This document shows, piece after piece, positions 35,623 through 44,275 of a stretch of 64,000 nt of DNA. Position numbers and translations under genes: made by a program. The stretch comes from Methylobacterium sp. B4 (GTDB lineage Bacteria > Pseudomonadota > Alphaproteobacteria > Rhizobiales > Beijerinckiaceae), in contig NZ_QJJJ01000004.1 of the NCBI RefSeq assembly GCF_003201865.1, positions 124,001-188,000 of the forward strand, written 5' to 3'. Position 1 is the first letter of the stretch. The number at the start of each line of letters is the position of its first letter. The notes under the pieces were generated by a model. The model was not told the origin of the DNA, did no database searches, and worked only from the letters and a program-made list of their open reading frames with translations.

Positions 35623-36354
35623 TCAGACGATCAGGCCGCGCCGGAAGCCTTCGGCCACCGCCTGAGCCCGGGTCACGCAGCCGAGCTTCACCCGGGCCGA
35701 GCGGAGGTGGAAATCCGCCCCGTGGCGCGAGATGCCCATCAGTTCGCCGATTTCCCAGTCCGTCTTGCCCTCGGCGGCCCATTGCAGGCTCTCGCGCTCG
35801 CGGGCTGTCAGGCCGATCCGGCGCTCGCTGGGGCCGCTGTCGATGAGCAGCATCTGCCCGACCACGTAGGAGGCCAGAAGCGTCAGCACTCCGCGCTGGG
35901 CCGGGCTGATGTCGAGGCGGGGCCCCGCGAAGGTCAGGCCGCCGCGCTCCTCTTCCAGCGTCGCGAGCGGCACGGTGAAGCCCTCGCCGAGGCCGAACTC
36001 GCGGGCCTCGCCCATCACCTGCTGCGAGCGCCGCTCCGTGAGAGACGCCGCCTCGATCTCCGACCATTGGAAGCCGGTCGTCGTACCGAGCGTCGCCTGA
36101 ACGACGGGGTCCGCGTACATGTAGCCTTTGGAAAAGTAGAGCCTGTTCCACTCTTCGGGTGTATTCTCGACGATGACGTAGTTCTTCTGCGTCCGCGCCG
36201 GAAGACGCTTGACGGGGATCATCGACGAGATGACGTATTCGATCCCGAATGAACTCAATCGCGGCATGATGGCCCGCAGGACATCCTCACGCGAATGCGC
36301 TCGATCGAGCGATTTGAGGATTTCCAACGTCAGGTCGAGCGATTTTCGGGACAT
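35623..36354 (-). CDS. LuxR-family AHL-responsive transcriptional regulator
   Basis: 243 residues. The autoinducer-binding domain (about 15-165) has the conserved aromatic/acidic set: EEWNRLYFSKGYMYADPVVQ (W, Y, D-P) and FQWSEI, with FGLGEGFTVPL. The DNA-binding domain (178-240) shows LTARERESLQWAAEGKTDWEIGELMGISRHGADFHLRSARVKLG. It should bind the AHL made by the downstream LuxI. luxI follows after 223 bp with the lux-box palindrome between, a typical positive-feedback layout. Confidence 0.93.
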   Translation of the reverse strand: MSRKSLDLTLEILKSLDRAHSREDVLRAIMPRLSSFGIEYVISSMIPVKRLPARTQKNYVIVENTPEEWNRLYFSKGYMYADPVVQATLGTTTGFQWSEIEAASLTERRSQQVMGEAREFGLGEGFTVPLATLEEERGGLTFAGPRLDISPAQRGVLTLLASYVVGQMLLIDSGPSERRIGLTARERESLQWAAEGKTDWEIGELMGISRHGADFHLRSARVKLGCVTRAQAVAEGFRRGLIV

Positions 36355-37046
36355 GGCGCACGAAAGAGATGCATTCCCATTACGATAGGTCGGAATGACG
36401 CAGTTGAGAAGTGCTGTAAAAAATTTCCTTTAAGTTGCATCGCGGCGTCGTGTCGGGACTTCTCTCGCCCCTCGCGACGGGACTGGCTCCGTCACTTGTG
36501 AACCGGCGAACACTGGCCTGGAAACAACGGGCGCCACCTCGTTCCCCGGGCCGGACCGAACGATCATCGTTCGCCCGAGCACCTATTCGTGGCGGATCGT
36601 GACGATGCGGAGCCGGTCGCGTCGAACGGAACGGTTCGCGGACCGGTCTTCCCGGAAACGGCGGAAGGGGCGTGCTTTCGCCCCACGCGATTGCCGCGGG
36701 TATCCTTCGGCCCTGCGCCCATCGAGTGCCACGAGCGGGATAGCGCGGGATGGACGCCTTCAGGTTGTAATGTCCTATCGACAAGCGGGCTGGTAGCGCG
36801 CGATACAAGGGAGGATGTGTGTCGCTCACCGCTCACGCTGCGCCGGGCCGCCTTGCCGCCCGCGGCTCTTCCATCAGTGACGGAGCGAAGCCGACCGGTC
36901 TCGCGACGGGCGCGAAACGGCTGCGGCCATCGTAGATCGATCGGAGAGGAAGGGGATCGCGCGGTTGCCCGTACTCGGGCCGACGAGCAGCACGCAAACC
37001 GCCCTCGGCAGGGCAGGCGGTGGCTGGACTCGTTCTCGAAAAGGAA
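36355..37046. other. Intergenic region between luxR and tRNA-Pro
   Basis: No ORF here has a convincing composition. The first 90 bases upstream of luxR are AT-rich (around TGTAAAAAATTTCCTTTAAG) and should hold its promoter. An inverted repeat CATTCC/GGAATG with a 14-base spacer lies at 36372-36397, a possible operator for luxR. I see nothing further in 36480-37046. Confidence 0.5.
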
Positions 37047-37124
37047 TGGTCGGAGTGGCGGGATTCGAACCCACGACCCCTAGTCCCCCAGACTAGTGCG
37101 CTAACCGGGCTGCGCTACACTCCG
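37047..37124 (-). tRNA. tRNA-Pro (anticodon GGG)
   Basis: The minus strand folds as a complete cloverleaf: acceptor CGGAGTG/CACTCCG, D-arm GCGC...GCGC, anticodon stem CTAGT/ACTAG with loop CTGGGGG (anticodon GGG at loop positions 3-5), and T-arm GTGGG-TTCGAAT-CCCGC. The discriminator A and the CCA end are encoded (37047-37050). Confidence 0.95.
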
Positions 37125-37377
37125 ACGCCCCTGAGGGCTCGGCGCTCTTAGCTTTCCGCCTCGGGCCGCGCAACCCCTTTTCGCTGCGGCCGCCACCGAA
37201 GCCGTCGCCCGCGCAGGCTCTCGACGCCGCGATCCCGAGACGGCTTCGGATTCAAGGCGGCTGAAGAGTGCCGGCTTTCCGGCCGCGCTTCGAGGGGTCG
37301 GCGACTTGGAGGCTGTTGACGGCACTGTCGGGCTATGGCTGTAGGCAGGCACCGCCCTGCAGGGATCGAAATCCGTC

Positions 37378-37887
37378 ATGTCCGAAGGCGATACGCTGTC
37401 CAAGGCCCTTGCCGATGTCCGGAGCCGGATGGGCGACCTCCAGACCGAGTACGACCGGATCTCGGCCGAGCTGACCAAGCTCAAGGTCGCCGAGCGCTCG
37501 CTGGCGGCGATCGTCGAGGGCGCTCCGCTGGAGGGCTTGGGCGGGCTCGGCGGGTCCAAGGGGGATGCGGGCGACGGCGCGGCGCGCGCGGGCCGCGGCG
37601 GCCGGGGCAGCCGCGGGCCGAGGGCGAATTCGGCCAAGGGGCGGCTGAAGGCCCTTCTCGATGAGGCCGGACCGCAGGGCCTGTCGCATGCCGAGATCGC
37701 CCGGCGCCTGCCGGATGTCGCCCCCAACACCCTGAACACCTATCTCAGCGTCATGGCCAATAGCGGCGAGGCGGTCCGGCGCGGCGACTTCTACTCGGCC
37801 GGCACCCCGGCCTCGTCGGCCCAGGTCGAGCCGGACGACGCGGCCGAGACCGGGGAAGCGGACGAGGACGCCGACACGGACGTCTGA
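37378..37887 (+). CDS. Hypothetical protein with coiled coil and winged-helix-like segment
   Basis: 169 residues. Residues 5-48 look like a coiled coil (DVRSRMGDLQTEYDRISAEL and on). A Gly/Arg-rich low-complexity linker follows, then a helix-turn-helix-like part, LKALLDEAGPQGLSHAEIARRLPDVAPNTLNTYLSVMANSGEAVRRG, and an acidic tail. The combination suggests a small DNA-associated or regulatory protein. It is not in an operon: a tRNA gene and a convergent quinoprotein flank it. Confidence 0.75.
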   Translation: MSEGDTLSKALADVRSRMGDLQTEYDRISAELTKLKVAERSLAAIVEGAPLEGLGGLGGSKGDAGDGAARAGRGGRGSRGPRANSAKGRLKALLDEAGPQGLSHAEIARRLPDVAPNTLNTYLSVMANSGEAVRRGDFYSAGTPASSAQVEPDDAAETGEADEDADTDV

Positions 37888-37947
37888 TCGCCGTCTCCAC
37901 CCGTCCTCACTGCGGCGAGGAGGAGCGGCGGACGGTGTCCGGGACCT

Positions 37948-39774
37948 TCAGTCCGGCAGCGCGAAGACGACGAGGGCGTCGCCCGTGCCGAAGCCCGAGC
38001 CCTTGGTGAAGGAGGCGCCGCCCGCGGCCACCGCCACGTATTGGCGTCCGTCGACCGCGTAGGTGACCGGCGGCCCGCCGATGCCGGCTCCGCACTGGAA
38101 GCGCCAGAGGATGTCGCCGCTCGCCGCATCATGGGCGTCGAGATGCCCGTCCTCCTCGCCGGAGAAGACGAGGCCGCCCGCGGTCGCGAGCGTTCCGCCC
38201 GAGAGCCGGCTGCCGGACCTGCGCGACCAGGCCACCGCACCGCCCCTGCCGAGATCGACGGCCGTCAGCGTCGAGAAGCTGGGTTCTCCCCTCGCCTCGC
38301 CGGTCTCGGTGTAGCGGACGGCCTCGCGCCCGGCGGCCGGCGGGACGGTCTTGACCGTGTAGGTCGCCGCCCCGTGCCGAACCTGCGCGAAGGCGAGGCC
38401 GGCCCCGGCATCGTAGGCGACGGGATGCCAGGACACCGCCCCGAGCGGGCCGGGACTGACCACGGTGCCCTCCGGGCTCGGGGGCAAGAACAGGTTCTTG
38501 TGGGTGATCAGGGGTGCGGATTTGGCCAAGAGGCGTCCGTCGGTCCGGTCGTGCACGTAGATCCAGCCGAGCTTGCTCGCCTGCGCCACCGCCTTCACCG
38601 GCCCGCTCCCGGCCGCGAAGTCGAGCAGGAAGGGCGGGCTCGCCACGTCGTAGCCCCACTGCTCGTGCGGCACCTGCTGATAATGCCAGCGCAGAGCGCC
38701 GGTCCGCACGTCGAGCGCCACGAGGCTCATCGTGTAGAGGTTGTCGCCCGGCCGCGTCAGGCCGAAATTCTGCGGGGCCGGATTGCCGGTGCCGAGATAG
38801 ATCAGGCCGAGCGCCGGATCGTAGGCCGGGGTCATCCAGAGCGAGCCGCCGCCGACCTTCCAGGCCTCGGCATGGCGCGGTGCGGCCGCCTTCTCGGCGG
38901 CGATGTCCCGGTTGAGCGGCAGCCCGTCGGCGGTCTTCTCGACGAAGCCGCCCTCCCAGCCCTCCGCCTTGGTGACGTACCAGCGCCAGCGCTCCTCGCC
39001 CGTGCGCGCATCGTAGGCGGCGAGCCAGCCGCGCCGGCCGTAGCCGCCCTCGATCCCGACCACGGCGCCGCCGTCGAGGCCGCCCTTCTCGTCCTCGACA
39101 TGCAGGCCGTAGCCCGCCCCCGTGACGCCGACGATGACGAGACCCTCGGCCACGAGCGGCGGCATCTTGAAGCCGAGCCGGCTCGAGCCCTGGACCGGCT
39201 TGTCGCCGAGTGACGCCGCCAGCGCCGAGGCGGTCTCGCTCTCGCCCTCCTCCGGTCGCACCGCCTCCCGGTCCCAGACCAGCCGGCCGCTCTTCGCGTC
39301 GAGGGCGATCACCCGTCCGTCCATGGTCGCCTCGAAGACGAGGCCGCCGGACACCGCCACGCCCCGGTTCGAGGGCGGCCCGAAGATCTTCTCGGTGCGC
39401 GCCTTGTGGGTATAGGTCCAGAGCACACGCCCGGTTTTCGCCTCCAGGGCCGCCACGTGGTTGCCCGTGGTCGAGAGGTACATCACGCCGTCGACCACCA
39501 CGGGCTCGGCCTGGAAGGTGCCGGTCACGCCGGTCTGGAAGATCCAGGCCGGGCGCAGGCGAGCAACGTTGCCGCGGTCGATCTGCGCCAGCGGCGAGTG
39601 GTGCGTGTTGGTGGCATCCCGCCCGAAGGCCGGCCAATCCTGCAGGGGCCGAGCGCCCTCGCCCGCGCCGGCCGCCGCGAGCGACATCAGCAACGCCAGA
39701 GGCGCGGCGACGCGGCGGCGTAAAACCCGACCCTCGGCAAGCGTCATCGCCCACGTCTTTGCCTGTCGCGTCAC
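37948..39774 (-). CDS. Quinoprotein (PQQ-dependent dehydrogenase-like) with altered metal site
   Basis: 608 residues from GTG 39774, which has AGGAGAGG upstream; ATG 39747 is a shorter alternative. A signal segment (RRRVAAPLALLMSLAAAGAGEG) is followed by an eight-bladed propeller with repeated tryptophan-docking motifs (AALEAKTGRVLWTY, IALDAKSGRLVWD, AAYDARTGEERWRWY). The Asn of the metal site is kept (LGTGNPAPQN). The Glu position (D/A-E-x-G-x-R-G in alcohol dehydrogenases) reads GGYGRRG, and the catalytic H-D-x-W-D block reads PHEQWGYD. There is no adjacent Cys-Cys pair. It probably binds PQQ in the periplasm but the substrate and even activity are uncertain. Confidence 0.82.
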   Translation of the reverse strand: MTRQAKTWAMTLAEGRVLRRRVAAPLALLMSLAAAGAGEGARPLQDWPAFGRDATNTHHSPLAQIDRGNVARLRPAWIFQTGVTGTFQAEPVVVDGVMYLSTTGNHVAALEAKTGRVLWTYTHKARTEKIFGPPSNRGVAVSGGLVFEATMDGRVIALDAKSGRLVWDREAVRPEEGESETASALAASLGDKPVQGSSRLGFKMPPLVAEGLVIVGVTGAGYGLHVEDEKGGLDGGAVVGIEGGYGRRGWLAAYDARTGEERWRWYVTKAEGWEGGFVEKTADGLPLNRDIAAEKAAAPRHAEAWKVGGGSLWMTPAYDPALGLIYLGTGNPAPQNFGLTRPGDNLYTMSLVALDVRTGALRWHYQQVPHEQWGYDVASPPFLLDFAAGSGPVKAVAQASKLGWIYVHDRTDGRLLAKSAPLITHKNLFLPPSPEGTVVSPGPLGAVSWHPVAYDAGAGLAFAQVRHGAATYTVKTVPPAAGREAVRYTETGEARGEPSFSTLTAVDLGRGGAVAWSRRSGSRLSGGTLATAGGLVFSGEEDGHLDAHDAASGDILWRFQCGAGIGGPPVTYAVDGRQYVAVAAGGASFTKGSGFGTGDALVVFALPD

Positions 39775-39954
39775 GGCCCTCTCCTCCCTCTTTGTCTCTT
39801 GGTTAGGGCGAGACAGGACGTCTGTCGAATGGATCGACGCTGAGGCTGCCCCGACATCTTTCTCGGACCTATTGCCTCGCGAAATCGTTGTTGAAGCAGA
39901 TCGGACCGGCATCGCATGCGCGCGACGGCCGCTTCACCGAGACGAGGGAGATCG

Positions 39955-40230
39955 ATGCGTACTCTGATCCTGGCCGCGACCCTGGCCTTCGCCACCCCCG
40001 CCTTCGCCCAGACCGCGGCACCGGGGCCGGCGGCGCCGCAATCCGGTGCGCCGGTGGCCGGCGGCCAGAACAACACCGGGGCCGACACCAACGTCACCAT
40101 TCCGCGCGGCAGCACCGGGGCGGACACGGTGCAGACCAATTCGGCCGCGGGCGGCAACGCCAACCAGCCCTCGCGAGCCGTGCCGCAGGGCAGCGGTGGC
40201 GGCGGGAGCGGCAGCGGCGGCGGCAACTGA
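39955..40230 (+). CDS. Small secreted low-complexity protein
   Basis: 91 residues from ATG 39955 with a GAGG-containing ribosome site. A clear signal peptide (MRTLILAATLAFATPAFA-QT) leads a mature chain of about 73 residues rich in Gly, Asn, Thr and Pro, ending in a glycine/serine tail. No domain recognised. A strong terminator follows 28 bp after the stop. Confidence 0.75.
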   Translation: MRTLILAATLAFATPAFAQTAAPGPAAPQSGAPVAGGQNNTGADTNVTIPRGSTGADTVQTNSAAGGNANQPSRAVPQGSGGGGSGSGGGN

Positions 40231-40258
40231 GACACACCAAGCCTGCCGTTGTAAGGAG

Positions 40259-40286
40259 GGGCCCGGCCGCAACGCCGGGCCCTTTT
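40259..40286 (+). terminator. Rho-independent terminator
   Basis: GGGCCCGGC and GCCGGGCCC form a perfect nine-base stem with the loop CGCAAC, followed by TTTT. It ends the transcript of the small secreted protein at 39955-40230. Confidence 0.88.
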
Positions 40287-40336
40287 CGCGTGCCTGACGA
40301 GCGACCCGACCCCGGCGCGCGGTTCGGGCGAGGCCG

Positions 40337-41482
40337 TCAGGCGCGCGGCGCCATCCGTAATTCGAAATGGGCGCCCGGACCCGGCAGCAGCGCCAGCGTT
40401 CCGTCGAGCTGGCGGGCGAGGTTGCCGATGATGCGCATCCCGAGACTCGCCCGCGCCTTCAGGGGATCGAAGCCCGGCGGTAGGCCGATTCCGTCGTCGC
40501 TGACGGAAACGGTCAATCCGCCGTCCTCGCGCATCGCCGCCGTGACCCGGATCGAGCCCTGCCCTTCCGGGTAGGCGTACTTGATCGCGTTGGTGACGAG
40601 TTCGTTCACGAACAGGCCGAGGGGGATGGCGAGGTCGGCCGGCATCGTCACCGCCTCGGCCCGGCAGATCAGCGCGTGGGCGCCCGCGGTCTCGGTGAGC
40701 TTCTCGCACAAGGCTTCGAGGAAGCCCGCCACGTCGATGCGGGTCAGGTCGGGCTGGCGCCAGAGCTGGTCGTGAACCTGCGCCACCGCCTCGACGCGGG
40801 TGCGCGCATCCGCGAGCGCGCTCTTCACGTCCGGGTTCTCGGTGCCGCGCGCCTGAAGGGCGAGCAGACCCGCCACGACGGCGAGGCTGTTCTTGACCCG
40901 GTGACTCATCTCCCGGCTCAGCAGGTCCTGCCGTTCGATCGCGACCTTGAGCTGGGCCTCCGAGCGCTGGCGCTCGATGGCGCTGCCCAGGAGGTTGGCG
41001 AAGCCCTGCATGAAGGCGATGTCGGCCGGCCCGAACACGCCCTCGCGGGTGTCGTCCACCTCCAGCACGCCGTAATGGCCCTCGCGGTTGGTGATGAGCA
41101 CGTTGACCGCCCGGCGGATGCCGTGGCTGGCCATGAGTTCGGGCGTGCGGAAGCGCGTCTCGTTCTCGAGGTGGTTGGAGATGACCGGGCGACCGGTTTT
41201 CAGGGCGTAGCCCGCGGGCGAGGCGAGGTCGGCACCGACCGTGGCCCGCCCGACGCATTCCTGCTCCCAGCCGACGCCGGCACAGACGAGGAGCAGATCC
41301 TGGGCGGGCTGGTATTCCAGCGCCTTGCAGAACTGCGCCTGCATGCCCTGTGCGCAGAGTTCCGTCGCCCGCTGCAGCAGCGGCAGGAGTTCGGTGGCCC
41401 GCAGGGCCTCCACACCGAAATCGGAGAGGATCGCCTGCTGGCGCAACCGGAGGTCAAGCGCCTCGGGCGACAGGTCGGTCAT
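40337..41482 (-). CDS. GAF-domain sensor histidine kinase, HWE/HisKA_2 type
   Basis: 381 residues from ATG 41482. Residues 10-175 form a GAF domain (LLVCAGVGWEQECVGRATVG, NVLITNREGHYGVLEVDD). The kinase begins at DLLSREMSHRVKNSLAVVAGLLALQARG with the phospho-accepting His, followed by ATP-binding N-box VNELVTNAIKYAYPEGQG and G-box DDGIGLPPGFDP. No receiver or membrane segment. Kinases of this class often feed the PhyR general stress response in alphaproteobacteria; the partner is not encoded nearby. Confidence 0.9.
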   Translation of the reverse strand: MTDLSPEALDLRLRQQAILSDFGVEALRATELLPLLQRATELCAQGMQAQFCKALEYQPAQDLLLVCAGVGWEQECVGRATVGADLASPAGYALKTGRPVISNHLENETRFRTPELMASHGIRRAVNVLITNREGHYGVLEVDDTREGVFGPADIAFMQGFANLLGSAIERQRSEAQLKVAIERQDLLSREMSHRVKNSLAVVAGLLALQARGTENPDVKSALADARTRVEAVAQVHDQLWRQPDLTRIDVAGFLEALCEKLTETAGAHALICRAEAVTMPADLAIPLGLFVNELVTNAIKYAYPEGQGSIRVTAAMREDGGLTVSVSDDGIGLPPGFDPLKARASLGMRIIGNLARQLDGTLALLPGPGAHFELRMAPRA

Positions 41483-41710
41483 GGAATCGGCTCGGCTTTC
41501 CCAGGATGCGGGCGCGCGCGCGTCGGCGCGCGGGCCGCCCTCGCAGACGACGATGTCCACAATGTGGGAGGTGGGCCTTCAACGTTCGATGGAAAGACCC
41601 GGTCGGCCCCGGTCCTTCCATCGCAGCCGCTTTCGCCCTGCCGCCCCGAGCCGGAGACGGCGCGACCGGAGCCGGGTGCCGGCTCCGGGGCATTGGCTCA
41701 GGGGATGGCC

Positions 41711-42097
41711 TCAGGGTTTGGCGTTGAGCAGCGCCTCGGCCCGGTCGAGGGCCGCCTCGCAGCCCTTCGCGTCGCCCTTGCCGTCGGCGGTGCGGGCCTC
41801 CTCCAGGGCGACCTTGGCCTGCTGGGCTTGGTCGGCGCCCTTGCCCGCCTCGGCGGACTTCTCCGGGGGGGCCTCGCGCCGGTCGGTCTGACCGCCGGTG
41901 CCGGTCTGGCCCTCACCCTCGCGGTGGGCGGCGATGGTCTTGCTGCCGGTGGAGGCCGAGATCGCGGTGTTCGCCTGGGACTTCACCCGGCCGTCGAGGG
42001 CGGCGATGCGGTCGGAGCAGGGTGAGGCCAGGGCGGGCGCCGCGACGAGGGTCGTCAGGAGCGAAAGGCAGAGTGCGGCGCGTGCGGCCTGCGTCAT
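41711..42097 (-). CDS. Hypothetical secreted protein
   Basis: 128 residues. The signal peptide is MTQAARAALCLSLLTTLVAAPALA-SP. The mature part starts PCSDRIAALDGRVKSQ and contains a second Cys near the end (KGCEAALDRAEALL), so a single disulfide is possible. The middle is charged and disordered, and the end is alpha-helical and alanine-rich. Not recognised. Confidence 0.72.
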   Translation of the reverse strand: MTQAARAALCLSLLTTLVAAPALASPCSDRIAALDGRVKSQANTAISASTGSKTIAAHREGEGQTGTGGQTDRREAPPEKSAEAGKGADQAQQAKVALEEARTADGKGDAKGCEAALDRAEALLNAKP

Positions 42098-42229
42098 GGA
42101 GGGGCGTCCTCTTCGTATCGAATGCGACGGGGAAAGCCGCGAGAACGCCCGGGGTTGCCATCCCGAGCGCGGAAGAGGCCGACCCCCGCGCCCGAGACAT
42201 GGCGATGTCCCCTTCCCCGCCTGCGAGGA

Positions 42230-43900
42230 TCAGGCCGCTTTCACCGTCGTGAGGAAGCCGCTCACCGCGGCGCCGAGCTGCTCGGAGCGGCGCGTGAGTT
42301 CGGAGGCCGAGGCGAGGACCCGGGCCGAGGCTGCGCCGGTCTGACCCGCCACGTCCCGGACGGCCACGATGTTGCCGGTGACGGATTGCGTGCCCTGGGC
42401 CGCCTGGGCGACGTTGCGCACGATCTCCTGGGTGGCGGCGCCCTGCTGCTCCATCGCCGCGGCGACGCCGCCGGCGATCGTCTGAAGCTCGACGATGGTC
42501 TGGCCGATGGCCTGGATGGCGGCGACCGCCTGACGCGTCTCGTTCTGGATGTGGCCGATCTGCGCCGAGATCGTCCGGGTCGCTTGGCTCGTCTGATCGG
42601 CGAGTTCCTTCACCTCGCCCGCCACCACGGCAAAGCCGTGGCCTGCCTCGCCGGCGCGGGCCGCCTCGATCGTGGCGTTCAGTGCCAGCAGGTTGGTCTG
42701 GCCGGCGATGGCCGAGATCATGCCGACGACGGCACCGATCTTCTCGGCGCCCTCCGACAGGCTGCGGATGATCGCGTCCGTGCGCGCCGCATCGGCGGCG
42801 GCCCGGTCGGACATGCCGGAGGAGCGGGCGACCTGCGCGGCGATCTCGCCGATCGAAGACGCCATCTCCTCGCTGGCCGAGGCCACCATCTGGACGTTGG
42901 CCGACATCTGCTCGGCCGCGCTCGCCACGCTCGCCGATTGCTCGGTCGTCGTGGAGGCCGAGCGCGCCATGCCCTGCGCCGTCGCCTCCATCTCGCTGGC
43001 GGCCGAAGCCAGGGCGCGGGAGAGGCCGGAGACCTCCGCCTCGAAGCTTGCCGTGGCCTGATCGAGGGCCTGTGAGCGGCGCGCCTTCGTCTCGGCGTCG
43101 CGCGTCCCGCTCACATCCGCCTCGCGCCGGGCGATCATCGCATCCTTGAACACCTGGACGGCGCGGGCCATCGCGCCGATCTCGTCGCGCCGGGCCGCGC
43201 CGTCGATCGAGACGGCGAGGTCGCCCGCCGCGAGCCGGCTCATCGTGCCAGTGATGGCGTTGATCGGGCGGACGACGCCGCCCAGCACGGTCAGGACACC
43301 GTAGGCGAGGCCGCCGCAGGCCAGCAGCAGGCAGGCCAGGATCGCTCCGCCGGACCAGCTGGCGGCGACCTGCGAACGGTCGAACTCGGCGCGGCTCTCG
43401 CGTATCTGCAGCGCGGTCAGCTTCGACATGGCCTGCTGGAATTGCGGCATCCGCATCAGCAGGGTCTCGTGCGCGGCGGCATGCGCGTCGGAATTTCCGC
43501 GCGACAGCTGCGTGACGAGGTCGGCGATCATCGTCCCGTTGCGCGTCATGTGACCCTGCATCACCGCGATGAGCGCCGACTCCTCCTCGGTCTGGCTCGT
43601 CGCGACGTAATCGGACCATGCCTTGCTCAGTTCGCGCGCGTTGCGCTCGATCGATTCGGCGGCCGCCTTCGGAACGCTCTGCCCCTCGGCGGCGCTGCGC
43701 GAGGATTCGATGATCCGGTCATAGTTGTCGCGCATGGCCAGGAACCGGCCCAGCGGGACGAGCCGGTCCTCGAAATTGCTCTTGAGGCTGGCGTTGCTCC
43801 AAGTGAGCGCGAGGCTACCGACGCCTGTCGAGATCAAGAGCAATAGCCCCATGAACGACAGCATGAGGATCAGCCGGCTTTTGATCGTCACGGGCAACAT
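42230..43900 (-). CDS. Transmembrane methyl-accepting chemotaxis protein
   Basis: 556 residues from ATG 43900; an ATG at 43924 would add eight residues but has no ribosome site. TM1 is [23 protein letters not shown], the periplasmic part (about 35-185) is helical like the four-helix-bundle sensor, and TM2 is [26 protein letters not shown] domain follows ([22 protein letters not shown]) and then the signalling domain with [47 protein letters not shown]. Ligand unknown. It stands alone between a secreted-protein gene and the hydroxylase operon. Confidence 0.93.
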   Translation of the reverse strand: MLPVTIKSRLILMLSFMGLLLLISTGVGSLALTWSNASLKSNFEDRLVPLGRFLAMRDNYDRIIESSRSAAEGQSVPKAAAESIERNARELSKAWSDYVATSQTEEESALIAVMQGHMTRNGTMIADLVTQLSRGNSDAHAAAHETLLMRMPQFQQAMSKLTALQIRESRAEFDRSQVAASWSGGAILACLLLACGGLAYGVLTVLGGVVRPINAITGTMSRLAAGDLAVSIDGAARRDEIGAMARAVQVFKDAMIARREADVSGTRDAETKARRSQALDQATASFEAEVSGLSRALASAASEMEATAQGMARSASTTTEQSASVASAAEQMSANVQMVASASEEMASSIGEIAAQVARSSGMSDRAAADAARTDAIIRSLSEGAEKIGAVVGMISAIAGQTNLLALNATIEAARAGEAGHGFAVVAGEVKELADQTSQATRTISAQIGHIQNETRQAVAAIQAIGQTIVELQTIAGGVAAAMEQQGAATQEIVRNVAQAAQGTQSVTGNIVAVRDVAGQTGAASARVLASASELTRRSEQLGAAVSGFLTTVKAA

Positions 43901-43924
43901 GGAGGGCACCCCGGGGCATTTCAC

Positions 43925-44275
43925 GCTCTGATTGCCGATCCTGGCGCCGGATTGTGCAAGATAAGTAAAATATGATGGCCCCGGCGAGATAAAATGCGGT
44001 GGTTGTCATTTGGACCGAGCCAGGTTCGGGTGACGAGCCCCCGACGCCGAGAGCCGCTTGTCCCAGAGAGACGCTCTTGCGATGTCCTGCCATCGAAGCG
44101 GTCGTTCCGCCCGGTCCCGTCCGCGAGGCTTCGATGCAGAAGCGCCCCCGACGGGTCCCGTCGCATCTCCAATTGGGGAGCGACGGGGCCGCCGAGGGCG
44201 CTTCCTATAGTCTCGACGGCCGGCCTCGACCGGCCTCTCGATCCCGGCTCCGCCGCCGGGACCGAGGCTGACGGA
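43925..44275. other. Intergenic region upstream of the chemotaxis receptor
   Basis: About 350 bp with no credible ORF. The part nearest the receptor gene is AT-rich (GCAAGATAAGTAAAATATGA) and likely contains its promoter on the minus strand. Near 44218-44240 there is GGCCGG/CCGGCC, a short GC hairpin just past the stop of the hydroxylase operon; no T-run follows it. Confidence 0.45.

Noticed and set aside
36589-37083. A 164-codon plus-strand ORF between luxR and the tRNA gene.
   Set aside because: It runs through the tRNA-Pro gene and has no protein-like features; the codon bias is not that of the neighbours.
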